The position numbers and the translations under genes are program-made. A stretch of 64,000 bases of DNA. Source: Vogesella sp. XCS3 (lineage in GTDB: Bacteria; Pseudomonadota; Gammaproteobacteria; Burkholderiales; Chromobacteriaceae). Below, piece by piece: positions 38,377 through 47,313 of this stretch; position 1 is the first letter of the stretch; each line of letters begins with the position of its first letter. The notes beneath the pieces are model-generated. The model did no database searches. It was not told the DNA's origin and worked only from the letters and a program-made list of their open reading frames with translations. The DNA lies in NCBI RefSeq assembly GCF_020616155.1, contig NZ_CP085530.1, positions 2,974,501 to 3,038,500 on the forward strand, in the 5' to 3' direction.

Positions 38377-38981
38377 CTTCTTTGCATTCCTGTGCACAGC
38401 GCCTCGATGGAGGGCAGGATGTTCTGTATTTTCTGGTCAAATTCCTGGCTGACCTCGGCCAGCGCGCGGCCGTACTCGCGGCCGTAGGCGGCTTCGATCT
38501 TGGCCGAGCGCGAAATGGCGGTGCCAAACTGGCACAGCTTGCGGGCGTCTTCCAGGCGGTCCAGCAGGCGCAGGCGCACGTCGCGCACGCGGTGGGTGAT
38601 CAGGCTGAATTCTTCTTCGCGCCGTACCATGACATCACGCAGGGCGGGGGACGGGTTGGCTACCAGGTCGGTAGCTTTTTTCAGCAGCCGGTAGCGCCGC
38701 TCCTGGCGCAGCAGGTCGGAGATCAGGTTTACCGCCAGGTAGGCATCGTTGGAGAGCTCCTGCATCAGGCCGGTAAGCTCGACCGACAGGCTGCGCAGCT
38801 CTTTCGAGATCACGCCAAAGCCCAGCGCTACCTCGCCGGCACGGTGCGCCAGCAAGATGGCGTTCAGCGCCATGATGTTGATCTGGAAGGCAATCAGTAC
38901 CACCCCCTTGATACCTTCGTTCAGCCGCACAAAGCCAGCCAGCTCGCCAGACGATGTATTGTGTATTGCCTTATTGCTCAA
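38373..38981 (-). CDS. Soluble chemoreceptor-like (MCP hairpin-tip) protein coupled to ODP gene
   Basis: The 202-residue protein has no membrane helix or ligand domain. Residues 30-69 read as an MCP signalling tip (IAFQINIMALN, then AHRAGEVALGFGVISKELRS), close to the Tsr-type tip. Asn, Leu, Arg and Glu contacts are kept, but the position of Tsr Glu385 is Leu44. The remainder is predicted coiled coil. It is not a full receptor hairpin in length (usual signalling domain about 250 or more). Being translationally coupled with the ODP-like MBL protein suggests a small cytoplasmic redox or oxygen sensor that feeds, or interferes with, chemotaxis arrays. Confidence 0.72.
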   Translation of the reverse strand: MSNKAIHNTSSGELAGFVRLNEGIKGVVLIAFQINIMALNAILLAHRAGEVALGFGVISKELRSLSVELTGLMQELSNDAYLAVNLISDLLRQERRYRLLKKATDLVANPSPALRDVMVRREEEFSLITHRVRDVRLRLLDRLEDARKLCQFGTAISRSAKIEAAYGREYGRALAEVSQEFDQKIQNILPSIEALCTGMQRR

Positions 38982-39129
38982 AGCCCGCTCCTTGCATGTG
39001 GCTATGGTGGCAGTCTAGCAAAGGGCGTGGGGGTATGCCCTAGTTCTTTCGATATATGTACTCGCGTAATGGGCTGGTGTCGTACCGGCTGCTTGGTTAT
39101 GCTTGGCCGTTTTGTTTGGGGAGTCTGGC

Positions 39130-39906
39130 ATGGAAGCCGATCTGGATCGCCGCTTTGGCGGTGTCGCCCGCTTATATGGCGAAGCGGCCTTGCAGCGCTT
39201 TGCTGCGGCCAAGGTATGTGTCGTGGGCGTGGGCGGGGTGGGCTCCTGGGTAGTGGAGTCGCTGGCGCGCAGCGGTATCGGCCACCTGACGCTGATCGAC
39301 CTGGATAATATTGCCGAGTCCAATACCAACCGCCAGCTACCGGCGCTGGACCCGCTATACGGTATGGCCAAGGTGACTGCGCTGGCCGAGCGCGTGCGCG
39401 CCATCAACCCGGCGTGCGTGGTGACCGAAGTAGAAGACTTTGTCACCGAAGACAACCTGGACACCATGCTGGGCCAGGGTTTTGACTATATCGTGGACTG
39501 TATCGATAGCCTGAAGGTGAAGGCGGCCATGGCGGCCTGGTGTGTGCGTCGCCGCCAGCCGTTTGTGGTGTCGGGAGGTGCGGGCGGGCAGATGGACCCG
39601 ACGCGCATTGCCATTGCCGACCTGGGCGCGGTGACCGAAGACCCTTTGCTGTCCAAGCTGCGTTATACCTTGCGCCGCCACTATGGCTTTAGCCGCGAGC
39701 CGGGGCGCAAGCTGGGCGTGCGCTGTGTGTATTCCACCGAGCCGCTGGTGTACCCACAGGCGCAGGCTTGCGATACGGGAGACGCACGCGGGCCGCAGGG
39801 TTTGTCGTGCGCCGGTTTTGGCGCCAGCGTGGTGGTGACCGCCAGCTTCGGCCTGTTTGCCGCGTCGTGCGTGCTGAACGATCTGGCGGGCAAGCGCCGT
39901 AAATAA
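39130..39906 (+). CDS. tcdA: tRNA threonylcarbamoyladenosine dehydratase TcdA (CsdL/YgdL)
   Basis: TcdA is the E1-like enzyme that uses ATP to cyclise t6A37 to ct6A in tRNA. The 258-residue protein has the ThiF/E1 Rossmann motif VVGVGGVGSWVVESLARSG at about 34-52, LIDLDNIAESNTNRQ and the YIVDCIDSLKVK block. The ATG at 39130 was chosen over an upstream TTG at 39103. The gene is immediately followed by a TTGGCCGC word and a terminator. Confidence 0.93.
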   Translation: MEADLDRRFGGVARLYGEAALQRFAAAKVCVVGVGGVGSWVVESLARSGIGHLTLIDLDNIAESNTNRQLPALDPLYGMAKVTALAERVRAINPACVVTEVEDFVTEDNLDTMLGQGFDYIVDCIDSLKVKAAMAAWCVRRRQPFVVSGGAGGQMDPTRIAIADLGAVTEDPLLSKLRYTLRRHYGFSREPGRKLGVRCVYSTEPLVYPQAQACDTGDARGPQGLSCAGFGASVVVTASFGLFAASCVLNDLAGKRRK

Positions 39907-39931
39907 GGTTGGCCGCAGTGTGCGCGCCAAG

Positions 39932-39961
39932 CGCCTTACCCCTGCAGGGTAGGGCGTTTTT
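39932..39961. terminator. Terminator between tcdA and the solute-binding-like gene
   Basis: A 10-bp stem with one wobble pair (CGCCTTACCC with GGGTAGGGCG) and a CTGCA loop is followed by TTTTT on the plus strand. It ends at the stop codon of the minus-strand gene. Confidence 0.75.
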
Positions 39962-40647
39962 CAATTGGGCAGCTGGTAGCGCTGGCGATACTGCTGGGTG
40001 ATGCGTTCGTACTCGCCGCTGGTTTTCAGCTGCAGCAGCGCGTTATCGAATTGCTGCCGCAGGTAAACGTTGGCAAAGCCGACATGGCGCGGCGAGCTAC
40101 CCAGCAGCGCGTAGCTGACCTTAGCGTGGCGCTGGCCGCTCAGGTCGGTTTGGGTCGGGTTGGCGCGAAAGATGAACTCGTCACTGATGATGACATCGAC
40201 CCGGCGGTTCAGCAGCAGGCGGTTCAGGGTGTCCTGGTCAGCGTGTTCGCTGTAGTTGGGCGAGCGTGCTACCGCATTGGCAAAGTCGGCACCGAACAAC
40301 AATCGCGCGTTCTGGAAGCTGGCCACGCTGTAGCGCGACAGGTCGCTAAGCTGGGTCAGGACAATGCCACTGTTGTGCAGGGCGATGGCACGGTTGCGGT
40401 AATACAGTAGCGGCTGCGAGTAGAACAGGGCATCCGAGGCCGCGGGGGTCAGGGTGATCATGGCATCCACCTGCCCCTCCTTCAGCATGGCCAGCCCGCG
40501 TGCCTGCGGTAGCTGGACTACCTTCACCTGGTAGCCCGCCTGCGTCAGGGTCGCGATGGCGAGCGCCGCCTCCAGCCCGCTGCGCCCGCCTTCTTCTACA
40601 TAAGGTAGCTTGGTCAGGCCAACGGCCAGGCGTAGCACGTTTGGCAT
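39961..40647 (-). CDS. Solute-binding-protein (SBP_bac_3) domain without visible signal peptide
   Basis: The 228-residue protein is an amino-acid-type periplasmic binding domain (LRLAVGLTKLPYVEEGGRSG at the N-terminus, LNRLLLNRRVDVIISDEF later). Yet it starts just at the mature domain. Upstream in frame there are only 10 more codons (no ATG, GTG or TTG) before a stop at 40678-40680, so no export signal can be encoded by this frame. It follows the chemoreceptor gene by 51 bases on the same strand. It may be a truncated gene or a cytoplasmic sensor; no ABC permease is near. Confidence 0.8.
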   Translation of the reverse strand: MPNVLRLAVGLTKLPYVEEGGRSGLEAALAIATLTQAGYQVKVVQLPQARGLAMLKEGQVDAMITLTPAASDALFYSQPLLYYRNRAIALHNSGIVLTQLSDLSRYSVASFQNARLLFGADFANAVARSPNYSEHADQDTLNRLLLNRRVDVIISDEFIFRANPTQTDLSGQRHAKVSYALLGSSPRHVGFANVYLRQQFDNALLQLKTSGEYERITQQYRQRYQLPN

Positions 40648-40698
40648 CGGCAGGCTTCGATAAGTATTGCCACGGTACTATATACCCTGGGCGCCGGC

Positions 40699-42333
40699 TT
40701 AGAAGCGGAAGCCTTGCAAGGAGCTGTTGAGCAAGCGCGAACATTCTTCCATGCTGGCCGCTTCGGTAGACAGGCTGTCTGCCTCTTCGCGGTTGCTGGC
40801 TATTTCGCCACCCAGCGTTTGCATATGCTGGCCCATGGTGTGGATGTGCTGCCGGATTTCCTGGCTATGGCTTACGTTCATGTCAAATGCCTGCTGCAGC
40901 GATGCCAGCAGGCTGCGGGTTTGCTCCAGCGTGTTTTGCACGGTAGCCGAGCAGCCGGATAGCTTGTCTGCCTCGTCGGCCTGGGTGGTAATCACCCCTG
41001 CCGTGTCGCGTATGGTTTGCAGCAGTTTGCCGACAAAGCTGTCGGTTTCGGCCAGTGTGGCCTGGGTTTGGCCTGCCAACTTGCGTACCTCGTCGGCCAC
41101 CACGGCAAAGCCGCGGCCGGCTTCGCCCGCGCGGGCGGCTTCGATGGCGGCGTTCAGCGCCAGCAGGTTGGTTTGCTCCGAGATGCTGGCAATGCGTTGC
41201 AAGATGCCGGTAATGTTTTGCACGTCGGCAGACAGCGCCTCAAAGCGTTGCGCCAGCTGGCGGTTGTCTGCCACGTGCTGGTGCATGCCGTGGCTCAGCT
41301 CGCCGACGGCCCCGCGCGATAGCGCCAGCTCCTGGTCTACGCTGGCCAGCTGTTGCTGGGCCTGATTCAGCATCTGGCTGCTTTGGTCGCTCAGTGCGCT
41401 GATATCGTCGCTGCAGCTGTGCAAGGTGTGCAGCGACTGCTGGCTACGGCTGGCGGCCTCGCGCATGTGCTGGGTGCTCTGGCGCACGTTTTCCGCGCTG
41501 TGGAAGGTCTGGCTGGCGTTGTCCGATACTTCGTGCAGGGTATGGCTGACCGACTGGCATAGCTGGTTGAAGCTGTGCGCCATCTGGGCGACCTCGTCAC
41601 TGCCGCGAACGTTCAGTTTGCCGCCCAGGTTGCGCTCGCTGGCTTGCTGGGCGATATGACGGGCAATCTTGCTGATGGATGCGGCCAACATGCTGGCCAG
41701 CAGCCACGAAACGGCCAGGCCGGAGAGCAAGGACAGCGCGCCGATCAGCAGCACCTCTTGCAATACTGCCTGGCGGCTTGCCATGGCTTGCTCCAGCGGG
41801 ACATCCGCAGCCAGGATGACTTGCTGGCCATTGATGCTGACCGGCAGGAAAATGGAGCGGAAGGTGCCGTATTTGTCGGTGTATTCGTCGTACTGCACGC
41901 TTTGGCTGGCAAAGGCTTGCAGCAAACCGGCGCTGGCTTCGTAGGCTTCCAGATGGTGGCCGTACTTGTCGCTGCTGCGTTCCGCCTCGCCGGCACCATC
42001 GGCCAGGTAGACTACCTTGCCGTCTTTCTGCCACAACATATACAGATATTTCACACCAAACTGGCGGGCGTAGTTGTCCATGCGGCTGGCGTTGTTCAGC
42101 ATCTGTTGCGGGCTGACGCTACCGGGGGTAAACATGCTGGCCAGAAACGGCTCGCCCAGCAGTGTGGGAATGGCGCGGGCGGTAGCATTCAGGCGGGTGT
42201 CGATGACAGCAATGGCTTGTTCGCTACTGCGCAGATAGCTATGTACCGAAAAAGACAGCACGGTCAGGATATTCAGCAGGGCAAACAGACAAACCAGTTT
42301 GGTACGGATACTCACACGGTGTAACCAGGACAT
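40699..42333 (-). CDS. Methyl-accepting chemotaxis protein with extracytoplasmic Cache-like domain
   Basis: The 544-residue chemoreceptor has a membrane helix at about 12-32 and a periplasmic region of about 155 residues, with [19 protein letters not shown] and [18 protein letters not shown] blocks. These suggest a single Cache-type sensor. A second helix at about 190-215, HAMP and the signalling tip [20 protein letters not shown] near residues 375-395 follow. The ATG at 42331-42333 was preferred to the TTG at 42342. It ends [11 protein letters not shown], with no CheR tether. It is first in a unit with the solute-binding-like gene. The ligand is unknown. Confidence 0.9.
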   Translation of the reverse strand: MSWLHRVSIRTKLVCLFALLNILTVLSFSVHSYLRSSEQAIAVIDTRLNATARAIPTLLGEPFLASMFTPGSVSPQQMLNNASRMDNYARQFGVKYLYMLWQKDGKVVYLADGAGEAERSSDKYGHHLEAYEASAGLLQAFASQSVQYDEYTDKYGTFRSIFLPVSINGQQVILAADVPLEQAMASRQAVLQEVLLIGALSLLSGLAVSWLLASMLAASISKIARHIAQQASERNLGGKLNVRGSDEVAQMAHSFNQLCQSVSHTLHEVSDNASQTFHSAENVRQSTQHMREAASRSQQSLHTLHSCSDDISALSDQSSQMLNQAQQQLASVDQELALSRGAVGELSHGMHQHVADNRQLAQRFEALSADVQNITGILQRIASISEQTNLLALNAAIEAARAGEAGRGFAVVADEVRKLAGQTQATLAETDSFVGKLLQTIRDTAGVITTQADEADKLSGCSATVQNTLEQTRSLLASLQQAFDMNVSHSQEIRQHIHTMGQHMQTLGGEIASNREEADSLSTEAASMEECSRLLNSSLQGFRF

Positions 42334-42493
42334 GGGTGGCAAACCTCGGGCAGGGTGTGGTGTGGGGTTGATATTGGCATTATTTCATTAATCAAAAATG
42401 CCTAAGAATTTTTATCGAAATTGTCGCAAATAATTGCTACATCCAATTGAAAAAGTTGCATTCATGCAATCAGGCTAGTGAAGGAGGTACAGC

Positions 42494-43276
42494 ATGCCGC
42501 AGCAGAAAACTGCATTCATTACCGGCGCCGACCGTGGCATTGGTCTGGCGATAGCCTGCCGCCTGGCGGCCAACGGCTGGCGTATAGCCTTGCATGGCTT
42601 GGCGGATGAGGCAGGCCAGACCGCTGCCTTGGCGGCAGTGCGCAGCGCCGGCGCGGCAGACGCCGCATTTTTCAGCGCCGATCTGCGCAGTGGCGACGCC
42701 ACACGACAATTGGCTGAAACCGTCCTGGCGCATTTCGGGCAGGTAGACGTGCTGGTGAACAATGCCGGCATGCAGCACGCCGCGCCTTTGCTGGATATGC
42801 CGGCGCAGAAGTGGGACGACATTATTGCCGTCAATCTGTCGGCGGCGTTTCATTTGATGCAGCTGTGCTTGCCCGGCATGTTGGCCGCAGGCTGGGGCCG
42901 CATCATCAATATTGCCTCGGTGCACGGCCTGGTAGCGTCCAGCGGCAAGCTGCCTTACGTGGCCAGCAAGTTCGGCATCGTGGGCATGACCAAGGCCGCG
43001 GCGCTGGAGACAGCCGGCCTGGGTGTCACCGTGAATGCCGTGTGCCCAGGCTGGGTGGAAACCGCGCTGATCGAGCCGCAGATACTGGCGCGCGCCGCCA
43101 AGCTGGGCGTTGGCCGCGACGAAGGAGCGCGCGATCTGGTGCTGGAAAAGCAGCCGTCCGGGCGCATGAGCCAGCCGGCGGATATTGCCGAAGCGGTAGC
43201 CATGCTGTGCGGCGACTGGGCGCACAACCTGACTGGCGTGGCGCTGCCGGTAGACGGTGGCTGGACAGCGCAGTAA
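42494..43276 (+). CDS. D-3-hydroxybutyrate dehydrogenase (SDR family)
   Basis: The enzyme oxidises 3-hydroxybutyrate to acetoacetate with NAD, as in breakdown of polyhydroxybutyrate. The 260-residue protein has GADRGIGLAIA near residues 10-20 and the catalytic Ser-Tyr-Lys (NIASVHG, KLPYVASKFG). It also has residues typical of 3-hydroxybutyrate dehydrogenase: Gln in NNAGMQH, His in SVHGL, Lys in SSGKLPY and Trp in CPGWVETAL. A very strong ribosome site GAAGGAGG (42480-42487) precedes the ATG. A plain acetoacetyl-CoA reductase is less likely because of these residues. Confidence 0.87.
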   Translation: MPQQKTAFITGADRGIGLAIACRLAANGWRIALHGLADEAGQTAALAAVRSAGAADAAFFSADLRSGDATRQLAETVLAHFGQVDVLVNNAGMQHAAPLLDMPAQKWDDIIAVNLSAAFHLMQLCLPGMLAAGWGRIINIASVHGLVASSGKLPYVASKFGIVGMTKAAALETAGLGVTVNAVCPGWVETALIEPQILARAAKLGVGRDEGARDLVLEKQPSGRMSQPADIAEAVAMLCGDWAHNLTGVALPVDGGWTAQ

Positions 43277-43401
43277 GCGCAGGCGGCAGGGTTGGCCGCA
43301 GGCCTGGCAAGGCAAAGGCTTGCGCCAGCGCAAGCCTGCGGCATATGCCGCAGGCGCCGGCTCTGGTAATCTAGCCCGCTAGATGACCAACCGTTCCCAT
43401 C

Positions 43402-43998
43402 ATGAGCGCACAAGATTCCCGCATTTATCTGGCCTCCGGCAGCCCGCGCCGCCGTGAAATCCTCACCGGTATGGGTGTCAGCCTGGAGCGTATCCACGCC
43501 GATATCGACGAAGCAGTTCTGCCTGGCGAAGACGCCATCACCTACACCGAGCGCCTGGCGCGCGAGAAAGCCGCTGCCGGCTGGCAAGTGGTACAGCAGT
43601 GTGGCCTGCCCGAGCGCCCGCTGCTGGCCGCCGACACCACGGTAGTGCAAGACGGCGAGATTTTCGGCAAGCCCGCCGACGCCGCCGACGCCCGCCGCAT
43701 GCTGCAGGCGTTTTCCGGCCGCAGCCACCAGGCCGTGACCAGCGTGGCGGTACGCCAGGGCGAGCATATCGAAGTGCGCACCAGCGTGACCCATGTGACG
43801 TTCAAGCCGCTGGGCGAAGACGAAATCCAGCGTTATATCGATAGCGGCGAGCCGTTCGACAAGGCCGGTGCCTACGGCATCCAGGGCCGCGCTGCCGTTT
43901 TCATTACCCGCATCGATGGCAGCTACAGTGGCGTGATGGGCTTGCCGATTCATGAAACCGCACAGATTCTTGGCAACTTCGGTTTCCAGTTTCCCTGA
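43402..43998 (+). CDS. Maf-type nucleoside triphosphate pyrophosphatase
   Basis: Maf proteins hydrolyse dTTP/UTP or modified nucleotides to monophosphates as house-cleaning enzymes. The 198-residue protein has the family motif LASGSPRRREIL at about 10-21, LAADTTVVQDGEIFGKP and the YGIQGRAAVFI block. The TTP/UTP-type (YhdE) subgroup is most likely. The stop shares one base with the possible start of the RNase G gene, so they form an operon. Confidence 0.92.
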   Translation: MSAQDSRIYLASGSPRRREILTGMGVSLERIHADIDEAVLPGEDAITYTERLAREKAAAGWQVVQQCGLPERPLLAADTTVVQDGEIFGKPADAADARRMLQAFSGRSHQAVTSVAVRQGEHIEVRTSVTHVTFKPLGEDEIQRYIDSGEPFDKAGAYGIQGRAAVFITRIDGSYSGVMGLPIHETAQILGNFGFQFP

Positions 43999-44021
43999 TG
44001 AGCTACCCCCGGAGCCCTGCC

Positions 44022-45518
44022 ATGCTGCATCAACCCATTCCGCTACCCCGTGACCTGCCGCGCCCGAAAGAGCAGATTCTGGTCAATATTACGCCGCAGG
44101 AAACCCGTGTAGCGGTGCTGGAAGACGCCGTGGTGCAGGAGCTGCATATCGAACGCGCAGCCAGCCGCGGTATCGTGGGCAATATCTACCTGGGCCAGGT
44201 CAAGCGCGTGCTGCCCGGCATGCAGAGTGCCTTTATCGAGATCGGCCTGGAACGCGCCGCTTTCCTGCATATTGCCGACGTGCTGGAGCAGCGCCAGCAC
44301 CCGTCCGAGCCGCAACGCATCGAAAAAATGCTGTTCGAAGGCCAGACCGTACTGGTGCAGGTGATCAAGGACCCGATCGGCACCAAGGGCGCGCGGTTGT
44401 CCACGCAGATCAGCCTGGCCGGGCGTTTTCTGGTGCACCTGCCGCAGGAAGAGCATATCGGCATTTCGCAGAAGATCGAGCAGGAATCCGACCGCCACAG
44501 CCTGAAGGCACGGCTGGAAAAACAGCTGCCGGACGGTGCGCCGCGCGGCTACATTATCCGTACCAGCGCTGAAACCGCTACCGATGCCGAGCTGGGCGCC
44601 GATATCGGCTACCTGTCCAAGCTGTGGGCCGATATCCGCTACAAATCGCAGCATCTGCCGGCGCAAAGCCTGCTGTACGAAGACCTGCCGCTGGCGGTAC
44701 GCGTACTGCGCGACATGGTGAGCGACCACACCGAAAAGGTGATCGTGGATTCCACCGAGAACTACGGCAAGATGGTGGAGTTTGCCGAGGCTTACGTGCA
44801 GTCGGCAGTGGCCAAGATCGAACGCTATAGCGGCGAGCGCCCGCTGTTCGAGCTGCACGGTATCGAAACCGAGATCGACAAGGCGCTGTCGCGCCGGGTG
44901 AACCTGAAATTCGGCGGCTACCTGATCATCGACCAGACCGAGGCGATGACCACCATCGATGTGAACACCGGTGGTTTTGTCGGTAATCGCAACTTTGACG
45001 AAACCATCTTCAAGACAAACCTGGAAGCCACGCTGGCGCTGGCACGCCAGCTGCGCCTGCGCAATCTGGGCGGTATCATCATTGTCGATTTCATCGATAT
45101 GGATAACGCCGAGCACCGCGAAGCCGTGTTGTCCGAGCTGGCCAAGGCGCTGGCGCGCGACCGCACCCGCGTGACGCTGAACGGCTTTACCAGCCTGGGG
45201 CTGGTAGAGGTCACGCGCAAGCGCACCCGCGAGAGCCTGGCCCACGTGCTGTGCGAGCCGTGTCCGGTGTGTCAGGGGCGCGGCGAGATCAAGACCGCGC
45301 AAACCGTGTGTTACGAGATCCAGCGCGAAATCGTACGCGAAGCCCGCCGCTTTGACGCCAAAGGCTTCCGCATCCTGGCAGCACAAAGCGTGATCGACAT
45401 GCTGCTGGACGAGGAATCGCAAAGCCTGGCCATGCTGATCGACTTTATCGGCAAGCCGATTTCGCTGGCAGTAGAGAGCACCTACAGCCAGGAACAATTC
45501 GACGTGGTACTGATGTAG
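44022..45518 (+). CDS. rng: Ribonuclease G
   Basis: RNase G is an endoribonuclease of the RNase E/G family that matures the 16S rRNA 5' end and decays some mRNAs. The 498-residue protein has the S1-like domain (GNIYLGQVKRVLPGMQSAFI), the catalytic DNase I-like part with DFIDMD, and the zinc-link CEPCPVCQG near residues 410-420. It lacks the long C-terminal scaffold of RNase E. I prefer the ATG at 44022, 7 bases after a GGAG. The ATG at 43998 would add eight residues and overlap maf. Confidence 0.95.
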   Translation: MLHQPIPLPRDLPRPKEQILVNITPQETRVAVLEDAVVQELHIERAASRGIVGNIYLGQVKRVLPGMQSAFIEIGLERAAFLHIADVLEQRQHPSEPQRIEKMLFEGQTVLVQVIKDPIGTKGARLSTQISLAGRFLVHLPQEEHIGISQKIEQESDRHSLKARLEKQLPDGAPRGYIIRTSAETATDAELGADIGYLSKLWADIRYKSQHLPAQSLLYEDLPLAVRVLRDMVSDHTEKVIVDSTENYGKMVEFAEAYVQSAVAKIERYSGERPLFELHGIETEIDKALSRRVNLKFGGYLIIDQTEAMTTIDVNTGGFVGNRNFDETIFKTNLEATLALARQLRLRNLGGIIIVDFIDMDNAEHREAVLSELAKALARDRTRVTLNGFTSLGLVEVTRKRTRESLAHVLCEPCPVCQGRGEIKTAQTVCYEIQREIVREARRFDAKGFRILAAQSVIDMLLDEESQSLAMLIDFIGKPISLAVESTYSQEQFDVVLM

Positions 45519-45578
45519 GCCTTGAAAGGCCGGCGCGGTGCCATCAGCTGCAAGTTGGCCGCGTACCATATCTACCCC

Positions 45579-45608
45579 AGGGCGCGCCGGCAGGCAGCGC
45601 CCTTTTTT
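45579..45608 (+). terminator. Terminator after rng
   Basis: A 7-bp stem AGGGCGC/GCGCCCT with an 11-base loop is followed by six T residues. A TTGGCCGC word (45555-45562) lies between the rng stop and the stem. Confidence 0.8.
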
Positions 45609-45651
45609 ATGCCCGCCAACAAGGGCAAGCAGAACAAGTAAAGGTAAGAGC

Positions 45652-46434
45652 ATGACTGCAAGCACCCATGACACCCTGTGGCTGGCCATCCTGCAGGAGG
45701 CCGAGCTGGCTGTGCGCGACGAGCCATTGCTGGCCAGCTTCCTGCACATGACCGTGCTGCGCCACGGCACGCTGGAAGACGTGCTGGCGTTTCACCTGTC
45801 CAGCAAGCTGGCCAGCCCGGTGATGGACGCCCGCGCATTGATGGAGCTGTTCCGCGAGGCCTTTGCGGCCAACCCCGCCATTATCCAGGCGGTACGCGCC
45901 GACATTACCGCCTGCTTTGAGCGCGACCCGGCGTGCGATAGCTATTCCACCCCGCTGTTGTACTTCAAGGGCTTTCACGCGCTGCAAAGCCAGCGCATTA
46001 CCCACTGGCTGTGGCAGGAAGGCAGAAAGACGCTGGCGTATTTCTTGCAAAACCGCATTTCCGAAGTAATGGGCGCCGATATTCACCCGGCAGCCAAGAT
46101 TGGCCACGGCGTCATGCTGGATCACGGCACCGGCATTGTGGTGGGCGAAACCGCCGTCATCGGCAATAACGTGTCGATACTGCAAGGCGTGACGCTGGGC
46201 GGTACCGGCAAAGACCACGGCGACCGTCACCCGAAAGTGGGCGATGGCGTGCTGATCGGCGCCAATACTTCCATCCTGGGCAATATCCGTATTGGCGACT
46301 GCTCCAAAGTGGGCGCCGGCAGCGTGGTGCTGGACGACGTACCGGCGCACTGCACGGTGGTAGGCGTACCGGCCCGGGTGGTGGCTCAGCTTTGTCCGGG
46401 CACGCCGGCACTAGATATGGACCAGCGCGTATGA
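45652..46434 (+). CDS. cysE: Serine O-acetyltransferase
   Basis: CysE makes O-acetylserine, the cysteine precursor, from serine and acetyl-CoA. The 260-residue protein has the N-terminal helical SATase domain and a left-handed beta-helix with GADIHPAAKIGHGVMLDHG and GVTLGGTGKDHGDRHP at the active site. The ATG at 45652 was chosen because of the preceding AAGGTAAGAG. The gene overlaps the next one by four bases. Confidence 0.96.
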   Translation: MTASTHDTLWLAILQEAELAVRDEPLLASFLHMTVLRHGTLEDVLAFHLSSKLASPVMDARALMELFREAFAANPAIIQAVRADITACFERDPACDSYSTPLLYFKGFHALQSQRITHWLWQEGRKTLAYFLQNRISEVMGADIHPAAKIGHGVMLDHGTGIVVGETAVIGNNVSILQGVTLGGTGKDHGDRHPKVGDGVLIGANTSILGNIRIGDCSKVGAGSVVLDDVPAHCTVVGVPARVVAQLCPGTPALDMDQRV

Positions 46435-47207
46435 GCGCCAGCCCCATCCACTTTGCCATGCCGTCGCCGGCGGCCACGCTGCAGCAGCTGTGTGCCGATG
46501 GTGTATTGCCGGGCGAGGTGCTGTGCTTTCAGGATGACTTCAGCCAGGGCCCGCTGGCCGATTGCGACCTGATCGACCCGCAGGCGCGCATGGGTTACTG
46601 GAACGCAGTGCTGTGGGCGCAGGACTGGTGGCCGCAGCAGGACGAAGACTTCGTCCAGGCCTACTGGGCCAGCCGCAAGGCGCAGCTGAAGGCCTTCGAG
46701 CGCCGTGCGCCGCTGTACGCCTGGGCCGGTGGCCACGCCGGCGAGTGGCTGATGCTGTGCATGCTGGCCGAGCACGCCCACGCCGATACCCCGCTGTACC
46801 ACGTGGCAGTACCACAGCATGGGCAGCGCAGCTGCATGGGCATGCAGCCGCCGCCAGTCCTGCCGGAGCTGTTTGCCCAAGCCCGCTTGCTGACGGCCGG
46901 CGAGCGCGAACAGTTGGCCGCACAGTGGCGTTACTGGCAGGAACATGGCGATGGAATACGCTACCTCGATGCGCAAGGCGCGCTACAGCAGCACCCTATC
47001 GATCATTACGACAATGCACTTGTCAATGCCATAAAAGTGGCCGGCAAGTGGCCTGTAGCAAGGCTGGTAGGCGAAGTGATGGGGCGCGAGGAACAAGCCT
47101 GGCTGAGCGATAGCTTTTTGTTCTGGCGCGTGAAAAAGCTGGTCGATGCCGGTGTGCTGAAACGTGAAAATGTACCCGGTGCCATGCCGCTTATATGCCA
47201 TTGGTAA
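46431..47207 (+). CDS. DUF1835/DUF3658-like protein
   Basis: The 258-residue protein resembles the DUF1835 family (IHFAMPSPAATLQQLCADG at the N-terminus, then FQDDFSQGPLADCD). The C-terminal part is a winged-helix-like region (LVGEVMGREEQAWLSDSFLF, then RVKKLVDAGVL). The biochemical role is unknown. The ATG overlaps the cysE stop (ATGA), so it is translationally coupled to cysE. Whether this has metabolic meaning is unclear. Confidence 0.72.
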   Translation: MSASPIHFAMPSPAATLQQLCADGVLPGEVLCFQDDFSQGPLADCDLIDPQARMGYWNAVLWAQDWWPQQDEDFVQAYWASRKAQLKAFERRAPLYAWAGGHAGEWLMLCMLAEHAHADTPLYHVAVPQHGQRSCMGMQPPPVLPELFAQARLLTAGEREQLAAQWRYWQEHGDGIRYLDAQGALQQHPIDHYDNALVNAIKVAGKWPVARLVGEVMGREEQAWLSDSFLFWRVKKLVDAGVLKRENVPGAMPLICHW

Positions 47208-47235
47208 ATCAAATGGGGTACTTCCGCGCAGCTTG

Positions 47236-47262
47236 AAGGCGGCGTAGAATGCGCCGCCTTTG
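47236..47262 (+). terminator. Possible terminator after the DUF1835-like gene
   Basis: A 9-bp perfect stem AAGGCGGCG/CGCCGCCTT with a TAGAATG loop has only a short T-run. It lies 28 bases after the stop. Confidence 0.5.
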
Positions 47263-47313
47263 CATTGGTGCGCCGGTTTGCGGCCGCCGTGCCGCCACAC
47301 GAGGAAACCCGAC

